Part shown: piece after piece, positions 24,471 through 37,212 of the stretch
Layout of the letters: each line of letters begins with the position of its first letter
Position numbering within the stretch: position 1 is the stretch's first letter
Origin: Leuctra nigra
Lineage: Eukaryota; Arthropoda; Insecta; Plecoptera; Leuctridae
Reading direction: 5' to 3'
Assembly (NCBI GenBank): GCA_934045905.1
Contig: OW203773.1
Coordinates: 14,557,246 to 14,621,245 of the forward strand
DNA length: 64,000 nucleotides
Program-made: the position numbers and the translations under genes
Notes under the pieces: generated by a model
Databases searched by the model: none
What the model saw: only the letters and a program-made list of their open reading frames with translations
What the model was told of the DNA's origin: nothing

Positions 24471-25847
24471 CTATATTTTTATGTAAAAGTTTCATCAAAA
24501 TGTCTTGTAACTTGCAACTCTTGACTTATATTGAGTTTTCAAAATGATGTTTTCAGAATCTGAGAAAATTTTAACACGGGATGTATAGGAAAATTATTTG
24601 GAATTTGGCGTCTAACTTTGAAAAACGTACGGCTAGGTGTATATTTAAAAATCTTAATAAATACCTTTATGTCCAATACACATAATATTAGTTTTTTGAA
24701 AAAATCTATCGGCGGAAAATAGTTTAAATCTAATATTTACTAGGAAAATTACTGTGTTTTTTCGACTTGCCATGTTAAAGATAGGGCTAACTCAAATTTA
24801 TGAAGTGATACATCTTGGAAATTAGTTCGGCTACCCCACTTTTTCTGGTTTTTATATGGTGCACAAGGACATTATCTATTAAATAAGCATATTAATTCAG
24901 ATATCTATTGGAGACCTCTTCTTGGGCATCCCCCCTTAAGAGATTTTAAGAGTAATGTCAAGAGTTAAGATATTTTTGGAAAAAGCATACTAAGTCACCA
25001 CTACATGCATGTAGTTACTTGTCTACAAGTCACTCTAATAACTATAACAACATAACAACAATATAATAACAACATTATAATTAAAAAATAATTAAATTTT
25101 GTAAGTATATTAAATCAATTGTGTCAGATGCAACTCGGCGTGAAGATAAAATTAATACTAGAGGAGTAGGTACAAGTAGGTATTTCCATAAATACCTCGT
25201 GGAAATCGATAAAATGACCTTTAATTGTTCTGAAACTCGTAATAACAACTGAATACTGCGCAAACTTCACCATCTCGACCGCCGTTAGTCAGTTTTATTA
25301 AGAGTTGTACCCATTTGGTAAACGGGTTCAAACGAGGCCCTCGTTATAGGCTGTTCAATTTACGCTTACAACGCCGTTAGGGTGTAACTAAGCAGCACCA
25401 TCCAGACCTTCCATCTGAATTCACACTTTGCCAACCTAAACTCTCCAAATAAAATCCGCTAACTTGAATGTGCCACCTAGTTCTAGCTGATTTTCATTTT
25501 GTAGTGTTGGTGCTAGCGTAGTACATCATTTTCGTTGCCATCTTCACCACCATAATCATTGTACAGAAGATTTGAACAAACTGTATACTCACTTCGTTCG
25601 TTCAAATCATTGCGCGGCAAGTGTATGTAACTCAGGCCGCGCCGCCAGGAGTGCCACTTACTTCCGTCGCACTCTCGAGCTAGAGTCATTTGGCTTGTTC
25701 ACTGCCTTTTGTTCTCACCACGGCGCTAGCAGCGCAGGGCTGTATTCGAATCTCAAGATGGCGACAATCAGTGTTGTGCTCATAGACGTCAACTCAAGAT
25801 TATTTTTATTTCGAATTTAAATTGTCTTAAATAGTTTTTATTGAACG
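24471..25847. other. Non-coding stretch leading into the THAP transposase gene
   Basis: AT-rich to about 25260, then distinctly more GC-rich (25260-25780), with GCGGC- and CTCAAGATGGCGAC-type sequence just before the transposase start. The GC-rich part is probably the promoter/5' end of the THAP element, but no inverted terminus was found. Confidence 0.4.
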
Positions 25848-27479
25848 ATGCCAAACTGCTGTGTATTTGGTTGCAATCGAAGTGGAGGTATCAGGTTTCC
25901 AAGTGACCCAACATTAAGAAAGCAGTGGATACATGCGGTGAGAAGAAAAAATTGGGTGCCAACCAAATACAGTGTTGTCTGTCATTCACACTTCAAACCT
26001 TCTGAATACATTACAGAAGGATATTATTCGGGTATGTACCTGTGAATACATGTTTAGTAGAAGAAACACCATATATTTAATGCTCGCCATAACTCTAGTT
26101 AGTAAGTAGGTAGGTACCTACCATATTAGGTCGTAGGTACCTAACCTAACAGCAGCTGTCACAACATTTTAGAATCATTCTTACCATTACCTTCTACTAT
26201 GCTTCTACTAAATAACTGTGCCCCATTACCCATTCTACCATCTAGCATACTTCTTGTTGGTGTTATTCTAATATCTTTTATGATCCCTTCAGGTGTACAA
26301 TCAACTCGGAAATTATTGAAACCTGGTGTAGTTCCTACAGTTTTTACATGGCTCAAAAGCAAACCACACGGGGAAGAAAGAAGGTTACGTTTGGAGAGAA
26401 GGTCGACACAGCCACAACCCACAACACTGGAGCCTGTACTAGAACAAACAGAAGATGTTATTCTGCAGCCATTCCCTGACCACTGTGATGTGCATGAAGA
26501 AATCATCGATGCTGCTACAATAATCTTACCGAGTTCAAATTCCTCAGCCGAAGTTGGCTGTCAAACTGTCACCGAAGGCCCTCGATTCTCTATAAGTGCT
26601 TTCATTACAAACTCAAAAGCTTTACATTTCTATACTGGTTTAGAGAATTATGCTAAATTTACTCTAGTTTTACAAACTCTAGGCCCTGCAGCGGATCAGT
26701 TGAATTATTTAAAAAACCAGGTACTTAACATTTCTGTTGAAGATCAATTCTTCCTAACACTGATCAAACTCCGTTTAAATAAACAAATATTTGAACTAAG
26801 CTTGATGTTTGAAATCTCTGAAGCCACTGTGTCAAATATTTTTAATACATGGGTAACTTTCATGGCATTACAGTGGGCCGAATTAGATATTTGGCCTTCT
26901 CAAGAGTTAGTTCAGTACTACATGCCGAAAGACTTCAAGCGAAAATTTCCGAACACTAGAGTTATCATGGACGGAACAGAATTCCCAATCAATAAACCAA
27001 CAGAACCAAATGTCCAGCAGGTTACATTTTCTACGTACAAGAACCGTAATACATTGAAAGTTCTTGTTGGGGTAACGCCAGGCGGCTTAATAAGTTATTG
27101 TTCGGATGCATACGGGGGCTCGGCCAGTGACAGGCAGATCGTTGAAAGAAGTCAGTTTGTAAGCATGTGTGATCGTGGAGATACAATAATGGCCGACAGG
27201 GGATTCAATGTACAGGACTTATTTGCACCGAAAGATATCAGTATAAACATTCCAGCTTTTCTTAAAGGTAAAAATCAATTACCCGGCCTTACCGTTGTTC
27301 ATGATCGAAAGATAGCCAGCAAACGAGTTCACGTAGAGCGCATCATTGGGATGACGAAGACATACAAGATCCTCAAGCATGAACTGAACACTCACTTTGT
27401 GCACTTGGGAACCAAAATTTACTTTGTTAGCGCTATGCTTTGTAATTTCCGTGAGTCTATTGTGGGAAGGAATGCGTAG
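25848..27479 (+). CDS. THAP + DDE_4 transposase, two exons, 456 aa (PIF/Harbinger-related, ISL2EU-like)
   Basis: Exon 1 (25848-26031) and exon 2 (26293-27479) join across a 261-bp GTATGT...TTCAG intron with matching phase (TCG G / GT GTA). Exon 1 carries a THAP zinc finger: MPNCCVFGC, then W-I-H-A and CHSHF, and the domain closes after the splice with LLKPGVVPTVF, the THAP AVPTIF-type box. This supports the intron. A helix-turn-helix follows (LRLNKQIFELSLMFEIS, SEATVSNIFNTW). The DDE_4 nuclease has IMDGTEFPI (first D), GGSASDRQIVE (second D), DRGF and HVERIIGMTK (E). The frame is uninterrupted. A polyadenylation-type AATAAA lies at 27605. The usual YqaJ-nuclease partner of ISL2EU elements and the terminal repeats were not seen, so a domesticated copy cannot be excluded. 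Confidence 0.88.
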
Positions 27480-27995
27480 GTTGTTTGTTTCATTCTCCCA
27501 TTAGTAACTTTCAAAATAATTTCTTATCTTAAACACTATTGCTTGTAATGTTAGAGAAAATTGTGTATATTGTGTGTACTATGGACTTCAAACACTTTGA
27601 TCAATAAAATTGGTACGAACACAAATATTCTTATTTCCTAAAAGGTTTTTTTGGAGTGACCCTATGAGTAAAATCTATGAACTGGAAACATGATTGATAG
27701 GTATGATTTTTATTGTAACGATCCATTCCTGATCATACATACCTAATCACTATAAATACTTTCATATAAAAATTAAATTAGTGATTTGCCTGTAATGCTT
27801 AGAAAAATATTAAAGTCAATATAGCATAATGATATAAGCACAGCCAGCTGAAATAGCAAATCAATATTCATGATTGTAGGGAACTGATTTAGTTATTCAA
27901 ACCCAGTTCAATAGCAACAATTTGACAGCAAATGACATTCAATTTTAAAATATCCAGAGCCTTGACAGCCAAAAACAGCAAGAGATATTACTCGG

Positions 27996-28437
27996 GTAAA
28001 ACTATTAATTCGTGGCCCATGACGAGTAATCACAAAATAGGTAATAAAAAATCACAGTTCATGTACAAAATAATAAAAAAAATCAGTCAATAAGTAGGAC
28101 CATTGATAATGATACAAAAAATAGTTGGGTAAAACAAAAATCTGTGGCTCATGAGTAATCACATAACAGACCAATAAAAAATCACAGTTCATGTACAAAA
28201 TAATAAAAAATAATTCAATAATTAGGACCATTGATAATGTTGCAACAAATAGTTGGGTGGTAAAACTATTAATCTGTGGCTCATGAGTAATCACAAAATA
28301 GGTACCTAATAAAAAATCACAGTTCATGTACAAAATAATAAAAAATCAGTCAATAAGTAGGACCATTGATAATGTTGCAACAAATAGTTGGGTGGTAAAA
28401 CTATTAATCTGTGGCTCATGAGTAATCACAAAATAGG
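27996..28437. repeat. Tandem repeat, about 130-135 bp unit, 3.3 copies
   Basis: The string CACAGTTCATGTACAAAATA recurs at 28053, 28183 and 28318, and GTGGCTCATGAGTAATCACA recurs between. The array stops at the left edge of family C (28440). Confidence 0.9.
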
Positions 28438-29823
28438 TACACTCAGCCAAACATAAAGTGATCGTGATGAAAAGTTAGAGTATCATCTCTTGTCTATTAA
28501 TTTTCCGATTGCCTGTACAAACCGGTCAGAACTCTCACTCTTGCTGCTATCTCTCTCTGTGCTCGAGTAATAACAAGGGATGGGGGAGATATTGACAGAA
28601 TAGAAACAGAGAATAGAAACAGGTAATTTCTCATCGCATCAGCCTAGCAGGTCGAATCTTCATTCGAATATTGCTCCTGGCTAACCCGATCGTGGTCTAC
28701 CTAGATTTCGGCTCAAATTTTCTCAATAAGTTCAATCTATATTATGTTTCAGATTCATAATTTTAAAAGTATGTATACTTATGATCTGATGCTTTTGATA
28801 ATATATTTCATTTTCAAACAATCCGATCTAAGTGCAGTTGGAACAAAATATACAAACGTCTATATAATGGATTGGGCTAACATAACATACCCTTTAAATT
28901 AATTTTATGAGAAAACGTAAATTTCAAATTAACCCTAACATTTTGATTTATACTTTTAGTCTATACAAAAAAAATTACAAATTGCCAATAGGACAGTTAC
29001 GATTTATATTTGAATTTATTTCAAACCAGACTTTAATACTATAATATCATTACAAAAAATATACAATTTTCATTAATAAATATCAATTTGAAATTCCGTA
29101 AATATTATTCAGTATGTTGAAAATAAGTGTGATGTTATATTTATCAACCAACCATGATGTTGCTATGGCAACAATAAAACTAGGACAGCACATGACGTTA
29201 ATTCTTTGTCCCGCCATAATGTGCACTGAAATAATATTCATATTGACGGAGGAAAATTTTAGCTATTGAGTATCCTGACAAAATTATTCTACGCCCACTA
29301 TTTAGGGTATTCGTAAGTATGAATCAAAGGAAAATTTTAGTTGAAAAGTGTGCGCCGTTAATATAAAAGTGACGTTGTTACCATAAACTGCATGAATTGC
29401 ATTTTATGTAAATAAGAAACTATGGAAAACTATTAATCGTAGAAATCAATGCATGTAACAATGTTCTTATATATTTGCTAAGTGTGCGTCGTTAAAGAAA
29501 CTCGCCAGCCTTGTTGCCGTGTGTGCGTAATTAATATTCAGTCAAAGCGTGATACATTATGTGTATTTATTCAGTGAGAGCAGAAAATTTAGTTTTGGAC
29601 ATAAGATTTAGCTCGTTTAAATTACCTTTTTTAGTGAAGAAATATTCTGAGTAATTGAATGCGAGGTAACATTTTTCTGATATTATTACCGTTCTAATGC
29701 ATCTCCACTAATTGTTCTTGGATAGTGGAAGTTTCTTTACGCCGGAAATGTTGCAGTTAGAGTCCACTTGATGGATGATAAAGGGTTGCCGGTGGAAGGT
29801 GGGAAGGAGGCGCTCGTGGCTTT

Positions 29824-30000
29824 TCAAGCGAATAAAGCAAACGTCTTTATCTGAAACTTATTGCTCGAATCTATGATTTTTTGTCTATTTGTTGTTCTTT
29901 ATCCATTTCAGGTCAAACGGAATAACGGATTAGGCCAATTTATTCACTACACATTTATTACTATCGTGATTGAGGATTTTATGATTTCTAGAAGATTATT
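29824..30000 (+). mobile_element. Degraded family A 5' end
   Basis: TCAAGCGAATAAAGCAAACG, then CTTATTGCTCGAATCTATGA and CGGATTAGGCCAATTTATTC, parallels the copy at 1193. The 3' end is absent. Confidence 0.5.
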
Positions 30001-30253
30001 ACTAGTTTCATCTTAAATACCTCCAGAGTGTTTATCGTTTAAAGTGGAAATGCATTTCCATGGAGTCATTCAGACTCAAGCAACTCGTTAAAGTCGAGTG
30101 TAAGAGGGTTGCGCACACAAGTGCAATGAGACAGGGTGACAGCATCGTCACCGGTGATATGACAGTTCGTAGTGAGCATTCTCTACCTTCATTCCATTCT
30201 CCTCGGAGATCTCTAACCCTCATCAGTGCGTTGTGTCTAATGTCCGTCCGTCC

Positions 30254-30560
30254 GACCGGGTAGCTCATTTGGTAGAGCTCTCGCCCCGCTAGTGAGAGGT
30301 CCCGGGCTCGAGCCCCGGTTGCGACTTTACATATACTAAATTGGCCCAGAGCATAGGGTTCATTTGGAGCATCTCATTGGCCGAAGCTAGTACGGCGCTA
30401 TATTCAAACCATCGCAAAGCACTTTGATTTATGTCACTTGATTGAGGAAATGTGAGAATAGCAATTAGTGCGCGCGCACATTTCTCAATGAAGGATTTGG
30501 AGGCTGACTCAAAACAATACAAGTGTCATTATCTCATTTCATGCAGTTCAGTCAATCTAC
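30254..30560 (+). mobile_element. tRNA-derived SINE
   Basis: The first 70 bases fold like a tRNA: D arm TAGCTCATTTGGTAGAGC (A box, 30261-30278), an anticodon-like stem-loop, and T arm CCGGGCTCGAGCCCCGG (B box). The acceptor ends do not pair and position 33 is not T, so it is not a functional tRNA. A unique body follows to about 30560. Polymerase III promoter boxes are intact. Confidence 0.6.
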
Positions 30561-30699
30561 TATACAAATATCGACCAAAAACAAAACTAATTGAAACATG
30601 TTTTGGTATCATTATAATCATACAAATTCTCTCTATGACATATCGAAAGTCCATAAAAATGTGTGCAAGAAAAAATTCTAATTACAGTTATATCGTTTG

Positions 30700-30997
30700 T
30701 TGAGCGAGCGTAGACATTTATATCATATTATGACGAGTGGTCCCCCAGGTATATTTTTTGAACGAGATCCTGTGATTTTTTAAAATTAACAAGGAATCGT
30801 TTGATCGATCAACTTAAAACTTTGCATGGTTATTAGGAAATATTTTAGGATTTTTTTGAGATTTTCATACAAGTCTGTGAAGAAATTCAAGAATTATTGG
30901 CTTTTAAGTTTTGATGACATTTTCGATAGAATTTCGGTTCGATGTGTTGCGCGTATCCGTGCTCGCTCATCAACGCGTTACACAGAGCGTTTTCCTA
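30700..30997 (+). mobile_element. Helitron-like family A, short copy A10
   Basis: Starts TTGAGCGAGCGTAGACATTT and ends CTCATCAACGCGTTACACAG + AGCGTTTTCCTAT. It is only about 300 bp, an internal deletion derivative lying inside family C. Confidence 0.7.
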
Positions 30998-31774
30998 TTA
31001 TTTGTATTTAAGGCCACCTGAGGCCATAAGAGACCAATAAATCATCGAAACGTCGCGAACGGCCCTTATCAGGGCCACCAGCACTTTTATCGGAACAAAC
31101 CGTCACCACTGCCTTGCTAAAATCAAAGTCGTTTCAATCAGGAAATTTTCAAATATTGAAAACAATGAGGAGAATGAAGTTAAATATGTCAAAAGCAAAA
31201 TTGATGAGCATTAAATATAGAATGGAATGAAGATGACAAATTTAAAATTTGATACAGGGTTAAGTCAATTAATTAAGTTCAAAATTATTTAAATTTGCAG
31301 ACATTATGCACAATATTTTAAGTAACACATGTCAATCAATATTTGTAGTTAATTTTTATTTACGAACTTGTTGAATAATAGTTAATAAGTTTTCACATCT
31401 GAATATAATGCGTGTTACAATTTGTTGAAATTTAGTCAGGGTTGACCAAGTTATTGCAGTTCAAATATTCTACAGTATTAGAATTTGCAGACAAATCAAA
31501 CAAATTAACACCCTAAAAATGTAGTTTTTTTTACGAAAGAACATATATCTTACTAGTTAATAAAAAAAATGTTAATCATAAAGAGCGGAATGAACATTCG
31601 AGTCAAGAGTGACTAAAATTAATAAGTTAAATGATTCCGAATTATTTGAGAATTCAATGACAAACACTCTGCATTCATTCGCGCCAGCGACCAACTTTGC
31701 AATTTGATATTTTTTGCAAAATTTTCTATTTTGTGCTATTTATAAAATAATTTTTTTATTTTTGTAAAGGGAAT

Positions 31775-31846
31775 TTTAGTGCGACTTCGAGGTGTTACCC
31801 GTTTCGGTGCTCGATCATCAACGCGTTACACTGGGCGTTTTCATAG
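31775..31846 (+). mobile_element. Family A 3' end remnant
   Basis: GGTGCTCGATCATCAACGCG + TTACACTGGGCGTTTTCATAG precedes a T. Only the terminal hairpin region survives. Confidence 0.6.
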
Positions 31847-33473
31847 TTATTAGTGAAAATCATAGCATTGACTCTCGACTGAGGAACACCCACAACGAAC
31901 TCAGTCAAGTAGCCGGTCGCGGGAATCGAAGTCAGGACTTCCGGGATACAAATTTAGAGCGTTACTGCCTGAGCCTACTTGCTCCAGTAAAATTAAACTT
32001 GATGCATAAATTAGGCTTGGCGCTTAAAATGCAAGCTGAATGCTGCCATTTAAATAACTGCATCCCCTACAGTAGGTATACATACAAAAAATGGTTAGGG
32101 AATATCCATTAATTTTAAAATAAGTTGGAATATAATTATTCAAAACCACAAGATGAATTTTATCAGGATCTTTAACAGAAAAAAATGTCCTTTGCTTTAA
32201 ATATGACATTTTACGGGACAAAGATATGAACGTCATGTTCTGTCATAATTTTATTGTTGCTATGGCAACATCATTGTTGTTTGATAAATATTACATCACA
32301 ATGATTTCCAATCCAGAGTTACGTCATAGGAATGAGAATTTGCTGTAATTCACACCAAAGATTGATGAAACCATATTACATACAACTAGCAAAAAATATT
32401 TGCCCCTTACGGTATGATATAATTAGATATTCTTGAATGAAGATCATCTTTTCCCCCATAAGATAACACAGGGAGACATGAAATCGTCCCGGAAAATAGG
32501 CCTTAAATTGCTCCTAAAGCCGCAAGAGGAATGACAAATTATTGAAAATAGTCTCAAATTAAAGATAATCATTTTTAGAGTAAGACTGCCGTTTGAAAAT
32601 ATGGGGTCACGGGCCAAATAAGAAAGAAAATGTGTACAATGTGTGAAATTTATCATAAATCTGGCAACATTGCACTACACACGGTAAGATATAATTGTTT
32701 TATGCTGTTGTCTGAGGTATTATTTCATCAGAGATTTGTATGAATTACGGCGAATTCTAACCACCATAGCTGGAGCAGTGGGACCACTTTAAAGTCCCTC
32801 AAAGATATTTACGTAATTTAAAATTGATATTTATTCATGAACATTTTTATATTTTGAGTTATGAGTAAAGTAATATTATAGTCGGTTTTGAAATCAATTC
32901 CAATGAAAAGACGTAACTGTCCTAATATTGGCCGTAGGTAATTTTTTTGTATAGACCAAAAGAAAAACTACAATGTGAGTGTTATTTTGAAATGTAGGTT
33001 CTCTCATCAAATTAATTTAAAGTCAATGTAAGACGTAAGCCCAATCATTTATATAGACGTATTCTTTGTGCTATGAATTGATTAACTGCACATACACCGG
33101 ATTGTTTGCAAATGAAAATATAGATGAACAAAAGTATCATATTATCAAATTCATTCTTTTCACATGATGAATCTGTAACATAATATAGATTGAACATATT
33201 GAGAAAATGAGTCGAAATCTCGCTAGAACTCGGTCACCTTAGCCTGAGCGAGATTCGAACGAAGGTCTACAGGGTTGATTCGACAGTTAGAGAAAATACC
33301 AGTTTCCCTGACATCAGTCCCCCATCCCTTGTTTTACTCGACCACAGAGAGAGAGAGAGAGAGAGCACTAGAGTGAGAGGTCTGACCGGTTTGTACAGGC
33401 AATTGGAAAATTAATAGGCAAGAGATGATTCCCTACCTTTTCCTCACGATCACTTTATGTTTGGCTGAGTGTA

Positions 33474-34016
33474 CGTGTTTTTAACATTTCGTGACAATTT
33501 TCATGTAAACAATTACTAATGTTGAGATATTTCGTAATGTTTGTATTATTTTACAACAAATAGTTTTTGTCTACAGATTAAATTTTTATTTAAAAATCTT
33601 CTTCACGACAATAAATAATTATCAAATATTCATCAATAAACATTTTTGTTTTCAATATTTAATTGTTTGCTTCATGAAACTTTGACAACTTATTTTCCTG
33701 AAAAAATTCAAATAAAAATAAAAAAAATTTGACTAAAAATTAAAAGGAAATACATTATTATGTACACTATTTGTATTATTTTATATAGCTCAATTAACAG
33801 GGGTTACAATATTGCCCCTAGTCTCTCAGGCTATATTCATTCAGATATTTTCTGATTTTATCATATATTTTAAATAACCTATTATTTACATAAATTATTT
33901 CGAAGAGCCTTCTAAGGCTGACAATGAATTGAACAATAAATACTAATGATTTTATTGCTGGAACTGATTTTTGACATATTTTATATCAATTTTATCTTAT
34001 TAAATGTTATATCTTA
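33474..34016. other. No gene recognised
   Basis: AT-rich sequence between family C and family D copy 2. Nothing could be supported. Confidence 0.5.
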
Positions 34017-34586
34017 ACCGGGTGGCGTAGAAAAAGTTCTGTTTGAGAGTACATCAAACATTCCCTGTATATCGAAATTATTAAAGGTGATGTTCCGACA
34101 TTTTTACCCATTTTAGAAAACAAACCAAAATGTATTGTGTGCAAGTTTCAAACATTTTTATTGAATAGGAAAAAAGTTAGAAATTATTGAAGTTAAAGTT
34201 GAGAAAACAGAATAAACCAGACAATTGGCTTGTTTGAAGAATTGATCTGAAAGCACTTCGTGGGAATTCGGTGAATTTATGTTGTTCGGTCAACCCTTTT
34301 ACATGTGGACTATGCGCAAACGAAGTTCCATTGTAATATTGACTTCTGAATTTGTGATACTGAAAGACCACGAATCTTTTATTTTGTATTTCAATGCTAG
34401 TAAAGTTCTCTGGTATAAGCTGTTTTTGACCATCTTAATTTAATGGTCTGAAACTTTTTTCTCATTAATCAAACATTTATGAAAATTGCACACATTAAAT
34501 TCATATGTTGTCTACAATGTGTGAAAGTGTCAGCTATTTACGTCCAAGTTACCTCTCAAAAAGGGAAATTTATTGCGCCACCCGGT
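34017..34586. mobile_element. Family D element, copy 2, 570 bp with long inverted arms
   Basis: Ends ACCGGGTGGCGTAG and, inverted, ACCGGGTGGCGCAATAAA. Arms are similar over about 190 bp (for example TGTGTGCAA and GAAAAAAGTT in both). No ORF. Same family as 14037-14897. Confidence 0.75.
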
Positions 34587-35089
34587 ACACATATTACCTA
34601 AATTTTCCGGTGTCATGTTTCTGAATGAACCATTTGTAATTCATAATTATGTAAGTTATATAATATTCAAACTTTATGTCATGTTCTTTCAGAAAATTGC
34701 TGCAATACACCATTAAAATGTTAATGTAATGATCGTCAATAAAATAATTATTTAATTCCAAACCGCATTCGAAGATTATCTACAAAAATGTGGGAAAGTT
34801 AAAAAGAAATTACTTCAATTATATCAAATTATTTGTATTAATTTGTTTTTGAATTGCAATATTTTAAAGAATGGCAGCTATTAGTGAGTCATTAATTACT
34901 TTAATGTGCAATGCTTAGGGAAAAGTAAAAATTATATTGCTGAAAAATATCTTTATTTGTCCTCTGGATGCACCAATTATTTGATCAACCTTTGAAGACA
35001 TGTTGAGTAAATTGGCAGCATACTTAAAGGTATACACTGACTACATTGAAAAATCCAAGTGGATTTCTTTTGGGGTCTCCAATTGAAAT

Positions 35090-35620
35090 TTACAGCTTAA
35101 TCTAATTGTTTTGTATGTTTGTTCTTCTCGCATAACATGTCAAATGAAGTAATTAATCAGGCCAATGTTTTCACTATTACAAAACTATCCTGTTAGGTTA
35201 CCTAATGTTTTTCATAAGATCGGTCAAATTGTTTAATCGGAAAATTGATTTATGTTTATTTAACACAAAGGAAAATAGTGTGGGAACAATAACTAGGAAC
35301 GAGCCATTTTACAGACCGGATGATTTGGCTAAAAATGTGATAAATAAGTGAATAGTTGTTCTTATGACCATGCAAAATTTAAATTTGATATGATCATTTG
35401 GATTTTTTCAGCTAATCAGGAGAAATTCGTTTTAATTTTAACCAATCAATTATTTAAGGTTGAAAGAATTTCTGTCTGCAAACCATCAAGTTGGTATTTA
35501 TGTGTGTAAAATTGCATATCAATCGAAGGCAGGGTGTAACCTATTCATCGCCAACAATAAACATTGTGGAAACAAACATAAGGTCCGTGCCAAAAGAGTT
35601 AACATGAGCCGTTCCCTAAA
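35090..35620 (-). mobile_element. Degraded family A copy, reversed
   Basis: Read on the minus strand it gives GGCTCATGTTAACTC, TTTTGGCACGGACCTTATG and GCAATTTTACACACATA, in the order seen at family A 5' ends. Termini are eroded. Confidence 0.45.
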
Positions 35621-35879
35621 TAATTTGAAATATAATGATTCAGTACCAAGATTTAAATATTTCATGTAAAATAGCATTGTTTGTGTAGGTCTGGTAGAAT
35701 AGTAAGAAAAACATATTACACAGTAGGATTCAAAATCTATGGCGTTTCCCATTAGGTAATAAAGTATTCCATTTCAAAACAAGTTTTGTGAGTAGTTCAG
35801 ATAGATTTGAATGTATTCACAGAGCGTCATTTATAGTAACGCTTAGAACTACGAATTGTGTCAGATACATATTTGGATT

Positions 35880-36760
35880 TATGATACAATTCACTTTTGA
35901 TAGAACCTGTGATTTAAAAATAATGGTGAAACGAGGGATTTTGTATCAATAGTGTATTCCATTATTCATTATTCATATCCCATTATTCGTTTGTCATTCT
36001 GGATTATATGAACGTAATCAAAGAACTCGAGATAAATTTTAGATTTATTTGCCTTGTATTTGAATGGATCATTTTATTCTGAGTGTTTTTTTTAGTAAAG
36101 ATTTTTCAAGTAATATAACATTTCGTCTCTGTTTTGTTCAAATGATAATTCTTTGTACACAACCATGGGGTACACTTATATGTACCTTGCATTTTTAAAT
36201 TTGGAGCTGTTTCGAATTTTGGCTGAAATTCTTTTCATCAAAAATTTAATATATTATCATCAGTTTGAATTGCCAAAATATAATTTTATTGTGTAAATAG
36301 CCTTTACAATATTGACCCTGTCTCTCACGTTGTTATGATGTCACTCAAACAGATTTTATGATTTTATAGTCCTTTTAAATTTATTTAAAGGAGCGTACGC
36401 CTCATAAAATGTATTAAAATTATTAACAATAATTTAATGAGTTTACAGCAGGAACAAATTGAATAATATTTTTATTAACTTGTCTTCATTAATCTGAATT
36501 GATGTTACATGTTTATTTTCATTGCATGTTATTAAACTAATTAAACAAATTATTATTTTATTATATTTTTTAATTTTTGCCTCGTGTGAAATGAGAGAAT
36601 AGGCCATATACTTGTAATTATTTTAATAATAAGCAAACTGTAGATTAAATCAGTCATAGATTTTACTGTGAGCTCGCATGCACCATCATAAAGTAATATA
36701 AAATAATAATACAAATTTAAGTCCATGCAGCGATAGATGATTCTATATTAGTATGAGAAA
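35880..36760 (+). repeat. Interspersed repeat family E, copy 1
   Basis: Shares ATGAGTTTA...GCAGGAACAAA, AACTTGTCTTCATT and TGTTACATGTTTAT with 39180-39880, 43210-44500 and 62870-63060. Copies 1 and 2 also share the downstream block CCATATACTTGTAATTA. Non-coding; class unknown. Confidence 0.55.
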
Positions 36761-36935
36761 GTAATACATTAATTATAAAAAATATAATAATACATAATTT
36801 CGTGGAAAAATATTTAAATCCTACCGCGACGTTTCAAGAGATAATCATCTTCAGGGCCAATAATGTATTTATTATGCATTTACTATATAGGTGCTGCCAG
36901 CGCGAGCGATTTTGCCGCGTTTTACAGGCACTTTT

Positions 36936-37212
36936 TTGGATACGATTGGAGACAAAATGGGTTGAAGAAATAATTTTAAAATTGTATTCATAATTAGATA
37001 AAAGACAAACTTAGGGTATTTATCCCATGTTAGACTTTTAATTATTTGCTTGGTTAATTAGTAATAATAATTAGTTAATTTTTGTGACAATTTTTATATT
37101 TTCTTGTCTCGCTGTGTGCCGTATAGCATTTAATTTAAAAATGTGCCAAGTGATAACCCTAAGTTTGTCTTTTATCTAATCATGATTAAAATTTGAGATC
37201 AATTGGTTTACG
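36936..37212. repeat. Palindromic repeat, family G, copy 2
   Basis: GATACGATTGGAGACAAAAT at the left is opposed by TTTGGTCTCCAACCGTAT at the right. Inner arms share AGATAAAAGACAAACTTAGG. Confidence 0.75.

Larger units (their letters stand above)
28440..33471. mobile_element. Large element with about 0.7-1 kb terminal inverted repeats and TA flanks, family C
   Basis: The left end CACTCAGCCAAACATAAAGT is mirrored at 33471, and both sides are flanked by TA (28438-28439, 33472-33473). Homology of the arms runs about 670 bp inward (28440-29110 against 32790-33471, for example ACAAACCGGTCAGA). It resumes at 29130-29225 against 32205-32310 (TATTTATCAA...GATGTTGC...GGCAACAATAAAA), so the right arm has an extra stretch of about 480 bp. 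The core (about 29230-32200) holds a SINE and family A pieces but no transposase. TA flanks and CAC termini hint at Tc1/mariner-type mobilisation, but the arm length is unusual. Two inverted copies of one repeat are an alternative. Confidence 0.65.

Noticed and set aside
26199..26292. Transposase start at 26199 (MLLLNNCAPLPILPSS...)
   Set aside because: This stretch is intron. The THAP domain in exon 1 joins at 26293 in phase and its terminal box continues directly after the splice.
26159..26506. 115-codon minus-strand frame opposite the THAP transposase
   Set aside because: It is antisense to well-supported transposase exon 2 and shows no domain; shadow of the real gene.
30254..30324. Functional tRNA gene
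   Set aside because: D, anticodon and T arms are recognisable, but the acceptor ends do not pair and position 33 is not T. A SINE head explains it better.
31910..31985. Additional tRNA-like SINE on the minus strand
   Set aside because: A possible B box (GACTTCGATTCCC) is present, but no convincing A-box spacing or body was found.
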